Part shown: positions 1 through 6,229 of the stretch, one piece after another
Layout of the letters: every line of letters begins with the position of its first letter
Numbering within the stretch: the stretch's first letter is position 1
Assembly (NCBI GenBank): GCA_028821035.1
Contig: JAPPHP010000374.1
Span: 1 to 10,843 of the forward strand
Origin: Gammaproteobacteria bacterium
GTDB taxonomy: Bacteria > Pseudomonadota > Gammaproteobacteria > Pseudomonadales > Azotimanducaceae
Direction: 5' to 3'
DNA: 10,843 bases
Notes under the pieces: model-generated
Seen by the model: only the letters and a program-made list of their open reading frames with translations
Databases searched by the model: none
What the model was told of the DNA's origin: nothing
Program-made: the position numbers and the translations under genes

Positions 1-767
1 CGCACGATGCCGTGCTCCGACGCCTGGACCGTCTCGACGAACAGCCGCACCGCCTCCGACTCCGCCGCCGCGTCCGCGAGGGCGGCACAGGCCTCCGGCA
101 CCGTCAGGCCGTCCCGGTAGACCACGCGGTACGCCCGCCGCAACGCGCTGCGGGTCGCCTCCGGCACGTCGCGACGCCGCATGCCTTCGATGTTCAGCCC
201 CACGGCGAGCGCGGGGTTGCCGGCCACGGTGACGTACGCCGGGATGTCCTTGATGACGTATGAGAACGCCGCCACGTGGGTGTGGGCGCCGACGGTACGG
301 AACTGCAGGATGCCCGAGTAGCCGCCAATGTTCGCGTGGTCGCCCACCGAGACGTGGCCGGCCAGGGAGGCGTTGTTCGCCATGATGACGTGGTCGCCCA
401 CCTCGCAGTCATGGCCGACGTGCACGTAGGCCATGAAGAGGTTGTTGTTGCCGATGACCGTGGCGCTCCGGTCCTGCAGCATGCCGCGGTGGATCGTCAC
501 GCCTTCGCGGATGACGTTGTCGTCGCCGATCGTCAGGGTGGTCGGTTCGCCACCGTAGGCAAGCGCCGGCGTGTCCTCGCCGACCGTGGCGAACTGGAAT
601 ATCCGGTTGCGTTGGCCGAGGACGGTCGGCCCCTTGACGATCGCATAGGGCCCGATACGGCAACCGTCTCCGACCACCACGCCGGGCCCGATGAAGGTCC
701 ACGGGCCGACCTCGACATCGACGCCGAGTTCCGCGGCCGGATCGACGATGGCCCGTTCGTCGATCAT
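1..767 (-). CDS. lpxA: UDP-N-acetylglucosamine O-acyltransferase LpxA (3' end just cut by window edge)
   Basis: First enzyme of lipid A synthesis: moves an (R)-3-hydroxyacyl chain from ACP to the 3-position of UDP-GlcNAc in the cytoplasm. I translated 255 codons by hand from the ATG at 767. The product opens MIDERAIVDP, runs through left-handed beta-helix hexapeptide repeats (IGPGVVVGDG and similar), carries IREGVTIHRG and the catalytic-region motif VHVGHDC, with H119 matching E. coli H125 and H116 matching H122. The C-terminal helical part has NIEGMRRR and ends SEHGIV, with the next codon beginning CG (Arg). E. coli LpxA ends in RGLIR, so only about one codon and the stop are missing. The start overlaps the fabZ stop as ATGA. 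Two differences from E. coli by my alignment: G173 is Ala (A167) and H160 is Leu (L154). Identity is certain; acyl length and acceptor are not. Confidence 0.95.
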   Translation of the reverse strand, partial: MIDERAIVDPAAELGVDVEVGPWTFIGPGVVVGDGCRIGPYAIVKGPTVLGQRNRIFQFATVGEDTPALAYGGEPTTLTIGDDNVIREGVTIHRGMLQDRSATVIGNNNLFMAYVHVGHDCEVGDHVIMANNASLAGHVSVGDHANIGGYSGILQFRTVGAHTHVAAFSYVIKDIPAYVTVAGNPALAVGLNIEGMRRRDVPEATRSALRRAYRVVYRDGLTVPEACAALADAAAESEAVRLFVETVQASEHGIV

Positions 768-1207
768 GAGCCCGTCTCCCGTTCCGTGCACAGGATGTCC
801 GACGCACACGCGAGTTCGCCGTCGACGAAGGCGTTGCACTCGAACTTCACGAAGGACCGCCGCTGGCTCGTGATGGACGCCGTCATGTCCAGCCGGTCTC
901 CCGGGACCACCGGGCGCTTGAAGCGCGTCCTGTCCATGCCCACGAGGTAGTACAGGTAACCGTCCGCCGGCTTGTGGCCGCGCGTCTTGAATGCGAGGAC
1001 GCCGGCGAGCTGCGCCATCGCCTCCACCAACAGGACCCCGGGCATCACGGGATGCCCCGGGAAGTGCCCCTCGAAGAAGGGCTCGTTGACGGAGACGTTC
1101 TTGTAGCCGGCGATGTCCTTGCCCACGTTCAGCGCCGTGACGCGGTCGACGAGCAGGAACGGGTAGCGGTGCGGGAGGTACTCGAAGATGTCGCCAATTT
1201 CCATCAT
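764..1207 (-). CDS. fabZ: 3-hydroxyacyl-[acyl-carrier-protein] dehydratase FabZ
   Basis: Hot-dog-fold dehydratase of type II fatty acid synthesis; converts (3R)-hydroxyacyl-ACP to trans-2-enoyl-ACP in the cytoplasm and so competes with LpxA and LpxD for the same substrate. The 147-residue product (E. coli 151) shows LPHRYPFLLVDRV at 11-23 and the active-site block NEPFFEGHFPGHPVMPG at 41-57, with catalytic His48 and, one helix further, Glu62 in LLVEAMAQ. RFKRPVVPGDRL near residue 95 is also typical of FabZ. The first ATG (1207) overlaps the lpxD TGA as ATGA, and a second ATG follows directly, so the start could shift by one codon. The stop likewise overlaps the lpxA ATG. These overlaps point to one message with coupled translation. 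It is a stand-alone FabZ, not the LpxC-FabZ fusion seen in Bacteroidota. Confidence 0.96.
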   Translation of the reverse strand: MMEIGDIFEYLPHRYPFLLVDRVTALNVGKDIAGYKNVSVNEPFFEGHFPGHPVMPGVLLVEAMAQLAGVLAFKTRGHKPADGYLYYLVGMDRTRFKRPVVPGDRLDMTASITSQRRSFVKFECNAFVDGELACASDILCTERETGS

Positions 1208-2238
1208 CGCGTGCCGACCTCCTTCTCCAGCCGCGCCAGCCGCTTGGCCATGCTGTCGAGTTCGGCGAAGCGCAGGGCGCTCCGCTTCCAGCGCCGCGTC
1301 TTCCCGTGCAGCGTGCCGCCCGAATAGACGCCGGGTTCGTCGATGGAACTCGTGACGTGCGTCATGGCGCTGACCGTCACGCCGTCACAGATCTCGACAG
1401 GGCCGTCGCCGCCCACCCCGACGCCACCGCCCAGGATGCAGTGCCGCCCGATGCGGGTGCTCCCCACGATGCCTGTGCAGCCGCAGATCACCGAGTGGGC
1501 GCCGATAACGCAGTTGTGGCCGATCTGCACCAGGTTGTCGATCTTCACGCCGTCCGCGATCACGGTGTCGTCGATCGCTCCCCGGTCCACCGCGGACAGG
1601 GCCCCGATGCTGACATCGTCGCCGATCGTCACGCCGCCGACCTGGGCGATGGCCTGGAGGCGGCCCGCGGCGTCCGGCGCGAACCCGAACCCGTCGGCGC
1701 CGATCACGGCCCCGGAGTGCACGATGCAACGCTCACCCAACCGGACACCGTGGTAGAGCGTCGCGTTCGCCAGGATCACGGTGTCCGCCCCGACGACCGA
1801 TCCAGCGCCCACGCTGGCGCCCGGGCCGATCGAGACGCGCGCGCCGAGTTCCACGTCCGCCATGACCACGGCGTGCGGACCGACCGACACGGCAGGGCCG
1901 AGACGCGCGGACGGGTCGACGACGGCCCGCGGATGCACGCCTGGCTCCGCCGCGGGACGCGTCTCGAAGAGGGTCGAGGCCACCGCGTAGGCGTGGTAGG
2001 GATTGTCCACGACCAGGGCATTGGTCGGGCAGGCCGCCGCGTCCCCGCGGGCCAGGATGACGGCGGTCGCGGACGTCCCGGGGAGGAAGCGCCGGTAGGC
2101 GGTGCTCGAGAGGTGCGTCAGGTCGCCAGCCCCGGCATGCTCGAGAGCGCCGAGTCCGCGTACCACGGCCTCCGGATCGCCGACGATCTCGGCCCCGATG
2201 CGTTCGGCGACTTCCGCGAGCGTGAAGGCCACGGTCAC
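1204..2238 (-). CDS. lpxD: UDP-3-O-(3-hydroxyacyl)glucosamine N-acyltransferase LpxD
   Basis: Third enzyme of lipid A synthesis: N-acylates UDP-3-O-acyl-glucosamine using (R)-3-hydroxyacyl-ACP. From the chosen GTG at 2238 the product is 344 residues (E. coli 341). An N-terminal uridine-binding domain (about 1-100, starting VTVAFTLAEVAERIG) is followed by hexapeptide beta-helix repeats (about 100-290) and a C-terminal helix ending LARLEKEVGTR. Diagnostic motifs are IGADGFGFAPD near 180, VDRGAIDDTVIADGVKIDN near 217-235 and VQIGHNCVIG, where H241 matches catalytic H239 of E. coli. The frame stays open upstream to 2355, but those residues lie inside skp and have no LpxD similarity. A second GTG at 2232 is possible, and the Shine-Dalgarno is weak. 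The gene begins 25 nt after the skp stop and overlaps fabZ by 4 nt. Confidence 0.95.
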   Translation of the reverse strand: MTVAFTLAEVAERIGAEIVGDPEAVVRGLGALEHAGAGDLTHLSSTAYRRFLPGTSATAVILARGDAAACPTNALVVDNPYHAYAVASTLFETRPAAEPGVHPRAVVDPSARLGPAVSVGPHAVVMADVELGARVSIGPGASVGAGSVVGADTVILANATLYHGVRLGERCIVHSGAVIGADGFGFAPDAAGRLQAIAQVGGVTIGDDVSIGALSAVDRGAIDDTVIADGVKIDNLVQIGHNCVIGAHSVICGCTGIVGSTRIGRHCILGGGVGVGGDGPVEICDGVTVSAMTHVTSSIDEPGVYSGGTLHGKTRRWKRSALRFAELDSMAKRLARLEKEVGTR

Positions 2239-2263
2239 GTCCGACCGCGTCGCGCCGGACCCG

Positions 2264-2794
2264 CTACTGCTTCTCGTTGAGCTTTTCGGTGACCTTGCGC
2301 GTGATGTCGTGCTTGGTGTTGACGTAGAGCAGGCCGGAGCGCTGCAGCACGACATCGTAGCCCTCGATCTCGATCAGGTCCTTCAGCACGGCGTCGAGCT
2401 TCGGCGCCATCTGCCGCAGGATCTCCTCCTGGCGGTCCTGAACTTCCTTCTGCAGCTTGTTCGCGCCGAACTCGAGGTCCAGGCGCTTGTCCTCGATGTC
2501 CTTGCCGATGCGACGCTTCTCGTCGTCGCCGAGGATTTCCGCGTCCTTCTCCAACTGTTCCTGCAACGCCTGGATTTCATCCTGCAGCGCCTGCAGTTCG
2601 TCCTGCTGTTCCTGGAGGTCCTGCTGGATTCCCTCCGCGAGCCCCTTGGCTTCCTCGCTCTCGCCGAGGGCGCGCTGCACGTTCAGCACGGCGATCTTCA
2701 ACTGGGCGGAGGCGTCCACGGCCGCCAGCGTGCACGCGGCCACCAGCATCGCCGCCAGGCCCTTCAACAACCCCTTCGCCGACATCATGGCCAC
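2264..2794 (-). CDS. skp: Periplasmic OmpH/Skp-family outer-membrane protein chaperone
   Basis: Skp traps unfolded outer-membrane proteins in the periplasm and passes them towards the BAM machine. The product is about 174-176 residues (E. coli 161). It begins with a signal peptide (MMSAKGLLKG, a hydrophobic Ala/Leu stretch, then DASAQ as the likely cleavage site), continues with the first strand LKIAVLNVQRALGES, a long Gln/Glu/Leu/Lys-rich coiled coil (about 60-140) that forms the tentacles, and the closing strand GYDVVLQRSGLLYVN with a charged helix. I chose GTG at 2794 because AAGGGAG lies 7 nt before it; the ATG at 2788 is the alternative and leaves the signal peptide intact. The frame is open to 2863, but that extension is not signal-like. 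It is the first gene of the skp-lpxD-fabZ-lpxA group. Confidence 0.92.
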   Translation of the reverse strand: MAMMSAKGLLKGLAAMLVAACTLAAVDASAQLKIAVLNVQRALGESEEAKGLAEGIQQDLQEQQDELQALQDEIQALQEQLEKDAEILGDDEKRRIGKDIEDKRLDLEFGANKLQKEVQDRQEEILRQMAPKLDAVLKDLIEIEGYDVVLQRSGLLYVNTKHDITRKVTEKLNEKQ

Positions 2795-2868
2795 ACCTGT
2801 TCTCCCTTCAGACAATACCTTGCCCCATAGGGGGACCGTCCTCGGCAAACGCGCCGGGGACACGCATT
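2795..2868 (-). other. Intergenic leader of the skp-lpxD-fabZ-lpxA group
   Basis: The 74 nt between the haem-propeller-zincin gene and skp are the only place within the window for a dedicated promoter of the lipid A group, apart from read-through. I see no hexamer pair with good spacing. The stretch holds two overlapping short inverted repeats: CCCC (2823-2826) with GGGG (2830-2833), and TTGCC (2820-2824) with GGCAA (2844-2848). They cannot both form. There is no T-run, so a simple intrinsic terminator is not supported. The right part, from about 2851, seems to belong to the repeat element described at 2851-2975. Confidence 0.4.
2802..2808 (-). promoter_or_regulatory. Ribosome binding site of skp
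   Basis: AAGGGAG on the minus strand, 7 nt before a GTG (2794) and 13 nt before the ATG at 2788. The spacing favours the GTG as the skp start. Confidence 0.6.
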
Positions 2869-2975
2869 TTAGCGCGGATGCCGGGGACGCTGGGGCTGCC
2901 CCCCTTCCGGTTGGCCGTTGCGCATAACCCCCGGCACATCATCGACATGCGGGCGAGCAGGTCGAGCCTGCTCCC
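2851..2975. repeat. Candidate dispersed REP-like intergenic repeat
   Basis: A palindrome-rich stretch covering the 3' end of the haem-propeller-zincin gene and part of the gap before skp. It holds a 7-bp perfect inverted repeat (2955-2973), GGGGCTGCCCC close to 2892-2903, and GCCGGGGAC twice in the same direction (2853-2861 and 2880-2888). The GC bias at the gene's third codon positions is lost here. The look is that of REP-type repeats; I cannot see whether other copies exist. Boundaries are approximate. Confidence 0.4.
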
Positions 2976-5900
2976 ACGGGTGCGTGTGGGCACGGCCGAC
3001 GATCTCCCCCGCGGAAGTCTCGTCCGGGAAGATGGTGACCGGATCGGCCATCCTTCGCGGCACGGACGACCCCCCTCGTCGCGCCGCCGAAAGGTCGCCC
3101 GTGCCGATGCTGGCACGCCCACCCGTCGCCTCCCAGAAGTTGACGGACTCGTGCTCGTCGTTGCCCCGCAGGCCGAAACGGCGCACTTCTCCGGCGACGC
3201 CGGCCAGCGCCTCGTCCGTCGCCGGATGTTCCTCCTCCACGAGGAGGATCGCGGCCGCGCGGAAGGTCCGCTGCGCGTCCTCGTGCGTCGGAACGCGTGG
3301 TCCGTATTGTTCGACGAAACGCTCCACGCTCCACGTCTCCATCTCGGCAGCGGAAAAGACGGCGCTGGCGCCCTCCCGCTCCCCGGTCCAGCGGGCGTCA
3401 CGGGCGATGAGGATGTCAGGCATCTCCTCTGCGGGTATCCACCCCGCCAGGTAGAGTTCCAGAGGGCCGTAAGGAATGCTGTTGTTGCTCGCGGGCGAGA
3501 AATCCCCCCACCGCGAAAACTCCCCCGCCACATAGCGGCCGTCGCCCAGGTCCACGAGCTCGTCCGGGTCAAAGCCGCCCAACTGCCCGTTGACGCTGCT
3601 GATGCCCCAATGCGGCCGGTAGGGGGTATCGATCACGAAGTTGCCCCAGCCGTGCATGATTTCGTGCGCGCCGGCGTAGTCGATCGCGCCGGGGTGCGTG
3701 AAATGGATGTAGCCCCGCAGCCTGTTCGACGGCATGTGGTCGAGGCGGGAAGCGCCAACGCCTTCGTCGGCATTGCTGACGGTGACGTAGAGCCCGCTGT
3801 AGGCGTAGCGCCGGTCCGACAGCGGCAGGTTGGAGACGAACAGCAGGTAGTCGAAGACGTCCTCGTACTCCGCCAGGAACAGCCGCGTGAGGTGGTCGAG
3901 CCGAAGCCCGAACGTCCGGGACGAGACCCGCGGGACATGGATGACCACGACATGCTCGCCGTACTGTTCGAGGACGGTCGGCTCCGGAAGCTCCCCGAAC
4001 TGGGGGATCCCGAGGGCGTTCAGGTGCACGACGCCATCGTCGGTCCCGTCCTTCGAGTCGGCAAGCGCCAGGTCCGCACCGGAGAGCACCACGACCCCGC
4101 CGGGCCCGGCAGCGCTCCCGAAGCCAAGATAGGCGAGGGCCTGATGGGGGAAGCCGAGCGCCAACTCGGCGATGCCGTCGCCGTCCAGGTCGCCGGCCGA
4201 ACCCACGCTGGACCCGAGGTGGTCGGATGCCCGCCCCGACGCCCCGACCACCTTCCACGACTTCGGCAACGCGGCAACGCTTTCGAGGTCGATCGACCCC
4301 GCGCCGGCCGCCGCGGCAGCCAGATCGGCGCCGGACACCAGATACGCCGCGCCAGGCAGGTAGATGTCCGTCGGAGACGGCCGGAAGCTCACGCCCGGCG
4401 TCCAGCCCCAGTCGGGAGCGCCGATCACCACGTCGCCCGCACCATCTCCATCGAAGTCCATGGATGCGACGGTGAGAGTCCCACCGATGTCGCCGGTCAG
4501 CCTGTAGGAGCCCGCTTCCGCCGCGGCGCGCTCCAGCTCGACGACGCCGTCGGCCTGGCCGTCCGCGCGATCCGCCGCGGGCAGGTCGGAGACGGCCAGC
4601 ACGTAGGCGTTGGCATCGGCGAACAGCTCGCGTTCCCAACCGCCGATCAGTATCTCCGCGTACCCGTCGCCGTCCAGATCGTTCGCGGCGAGGTGGCGCC
4701 CCTCCCGGTGCGGCCCGGGCCGGCCGACGAGCTGCCACGAAGTCCTGCCGTTCGCGAGCCGGCCGATCTGGACCACGCCGTCGCTCGAGCCATCCGCCGC
4801 GTCCGCACCTTCCAGGGACGCCGCCGCCACCAGATACACCGTGCTGCGCGAACGTCCGGTCGCCGCGACCAGGAAGTCCTCGCGGCTATCGCCGTCCAGG
4901 TCGCCGGCGTTGGCGAGCTGGATTCCAAGCAGGTCCTCCTCGCCTTCGGACAGGAGCTTCCAGCTATCGGCCTGCGCCGCCACTGCCCCGAGTCCGACGC
5001 GCCGGTCGCCTTCGCCGTCCAGGAGGTCCGCGGCGGACAGGGACCTGCCGGACACCACGTACACGGCGCCGCCGTCCCCGTGCCAGGGCGCCCCTATCAG
5101 GACATCGGGAAAACCGTCTCCGTCGACATCGGCGCTCGCGATGGCCCGCCCGGCATTGTCTGACGCCGCCTCGCCCTCGAGCACCCAACCGTCGTCGTCC
5201 CCGGCGATATCGGCGAGACGCAGCTTTCCATCGTCGCCGGTCGCGGCCGCGGCCCGTGGCGGCGAGACCAGATGGACCTCTCCCGCGAAGTCACCGCGAC
5301 CGCGCGCACCGACCCAGATGTCGCCCAGGCCGTCCCCGGTCAGGTCGCCGGCCCGCGCCAACGCCGAACCGACAAGATCGTCTGAGCGGTCTGGTCCCTC
5401 GACGGTCCAGGAGTACCGTTGGCCCGCGAAGGCGGCGAGGCTGATCACCCTGTTCCGCGGCCCATGGGCACGGTCCGCGGCGACCAGGTCCCGGCCCGAA
5501 ACGACGTACGCCTTGCCTGGAAACCACGAGCGGTTGCGGGGGTCCTCGAAATTCTCCGATCCGACCACCAACTCGCCCAGTCCATCGCCGTCCGTGTCGC
5601 CCACCGCGGCCAACGAGAGACCGGCGAGCGAAAACTGGTCTTCGCCGAAGAGCCGGTAGACGAAAACGTCCCCCTCATCCTCCACGGCGACGTAGTCATC
5701 CAGCAGAGTGAGCAGCCGCGTCATGGCTGCGAATTCATCCGTGCCCTCCGCGATCTGCACGCCACCGCCATGCATCGGGTCGCGTATGGTGTCGAGCAGC
5801 AGCGCGGCGCCTCCCTCCACCCGGGAGAGAAACGCTTCGAAGGCGCGCAGGTTCATCGCCCCGGAGTGACGCCGCGCGGCCGTGACGAACCGTAACCGCG

Positions 5901-6186
5901 TGCCCGCGGCCGCGCCGCCCTCTTTGTGGCAGCCCACGCAGCTCGCCTGCACGACAGGCGCAACCAGCCTGGCGAAGACCTTCTCCGGGGTACGGAGGTG
6001 CGCGAAACTGGGCTGCTCGTCGTCTTCGTGCCACCAACGACGGCGGAGGATCCAGCTCAGGATGCGTTGATCGACCTGTTCCGTAGCCGCAGGCGCCTCG
6101 GTCGCGCCCCGGGCGGAACCGTTGTCAAGCGCCACGACAGCGACGACGACAACCAGCACGGCGGCGGCCACGACTCGACTTCTCAC
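2869..6186 (-). CDS. Exported c-haem / FG-GAP propeller / HEXXH zincin-like fusion protein
   Basis: No gene name recognised. From a GTG at 6186 the product is 1105 residues, with a signal-peptide-like start (MRSRVVAAAVLVVVVAVVAL). Around 70-90 is a single c-haem site, ASCVGCHKEGG (C83, C86, H87), followed at about 138-146 by MHGGGVQIA, which resembles the distal part of planctomycete-type cytochrome c domains. Residues about 170-725 hold seven FG-GAP/integrin-alpha-like repeats, each with a Ca-binding loop of DxDGDG type: D197, D281, D353, D429, D503, D577 and D666. Repeats also share phrases such as YVVSGRDL and DGVV. Residues about 740-1030 contain GAHEIMHGWGNF (H841, E842, H845), a zinc-peptidase-like HEXXH, with H859 (RPHWG) as a possible third ligand. 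Role is unknown; it should act outside the cytoplasm. The last ~40 residues look non-native (see 2851-2975). It starts 43 nt after the carboxylase stop, with a weak Shine-Dalgarno. Confidence 0.85.
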   Translation of the reverse strand: MRSRVVAAAVLVVVVAVVALDNGSARGATEAPAATEQVDQRILSWILRRRWWHEDDEQPSFAHLRTPEKVFARLVAPVVQASCVGCHKEGGAAAGTRLRFVTAARRHSGAMNLRAFEAFLSRVEGGAALLLDTIRDPMHGGGVQIAEGTDEFAAMTRLLTLLDDYVAVEDEGDVFVYRLFGEDQFSLAGLSLAAVGDTDGDGLGELVVGSENFEDPRNRSWFPGKAYVVSGRDLVAADRAHGPRNRVISLAAFAGQRYSWTVEGPDRSDDLVGSALARAGDLTGDGLGDIWVGARGRGDFAGEVHLVSPPRAAAATGDDGKLRLADIAGDDDGWVLEGEAASDNAGRAIASADVDGDGFPDVLIGAPWHGDGGAVYVVSGRSLSAADLLDGEGDRRVGLGAVAAQADSWKLLSEGEEDLLGIQLANAGDLDGDSREDFLVAATGRSRSTVYLVAAASLEGADAADGSSDGVVQIGRLANGRTSWQLVGRPGPHREGRHLAANDLDGDGYAEILIGGWERELFADANAYVLAVSDLPAADRADGQADGVVELERAAAEAGSYRLTGDIGGTLTVASMDFDGDGAGDVVIGAPDWGWTPGVSFRPSPTDIYLPGAAYLVSGADLAAAAAGAGSIDLESVAALPKSWKVVGASGRASDHLGSSVGSAGDLDGDGIAELALGFPHQALAYLGFGSAAGPGGVVVLSGADLALADSKDGTDDGVVHLNALGIPQFGELPEPTVLEQYGEHVVVIHVPRVSSRTFGLRLDHLTRLFLAEYEDVFDYLLFVSNLPLSDRRYAYSGLYVTVSNADEGVGASRLDHMPSNRLRGYIHFTHPGAIDYAGAHEIMHGWGNFVIDTPYRPHWGISSVNGQLGGFDPDELVDLGDGRYVAGEFSRWGDFSPASNNSIPYGPLELYLAGWIPAEEMPDILIARDARWTGEREGASAVFSAAEMETWSVERFVEQYGPRVPTHEDAQRTFRAAAILLVEEEHPATDEALAGVAGEVRRFGLRGNDEHESVNFWEATGGRASIGTGDLSAARRGGSSVPRRMADPVTIFPDETSAGEIVGRAHTHPWEQARPARPHVDDVPGVMRNGQPEGGQPQRPRHPR
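2955..2973. repeat. Perfect 7-bp inverted repeat, REP-like hairpin
   Basis: GAGCAGG, a 5-nt loop TCGAG, then CCTGCTC. On the minus strand it is preceded by GTGG, giving a GTGGGAGCAGG core reminiscent of bacterial REP sequences. It sits inside the final codons of the large exported-protein gene (residues about 1071-1077), a place where a hairpin would be unusual in a conserved protein. Confidence 0.6.
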
Positions 6187-6229
6187 CGTCCCGAGTCCCG
6201 TTCCGGTCTCGAACGCTTCGCCCTTGGCG

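Noticed and set aside
2811..2848. Sigma-70-like promoter before skp (TATTGT at 2817-2812 with TTGCCG at 2848-2843)
   Set aside because: Spacing of 25 nt is far from 17 and the start would fall on the ribosome binding site.
2808..3572. 254-codon alternate minus frame, considered as the true continuation after a frameshift near 3000
   Set aside because: GC phase does favour this frame in 2881-3000, but its peptide has no recognisable motif and the region is full of palindromes, so a repeat element explains it better. Homologue alignment would decide.
2878..5163. 761-codon open frame on the plus strand opposite the exported-protein gene
   Set aside because: Antisense shadow created by strong third-position GC bias; product is His/Arg/Val/Asp-rich with no recognisable domain, while the minus strand shows clear haem, propeller and HEXXH motifs.
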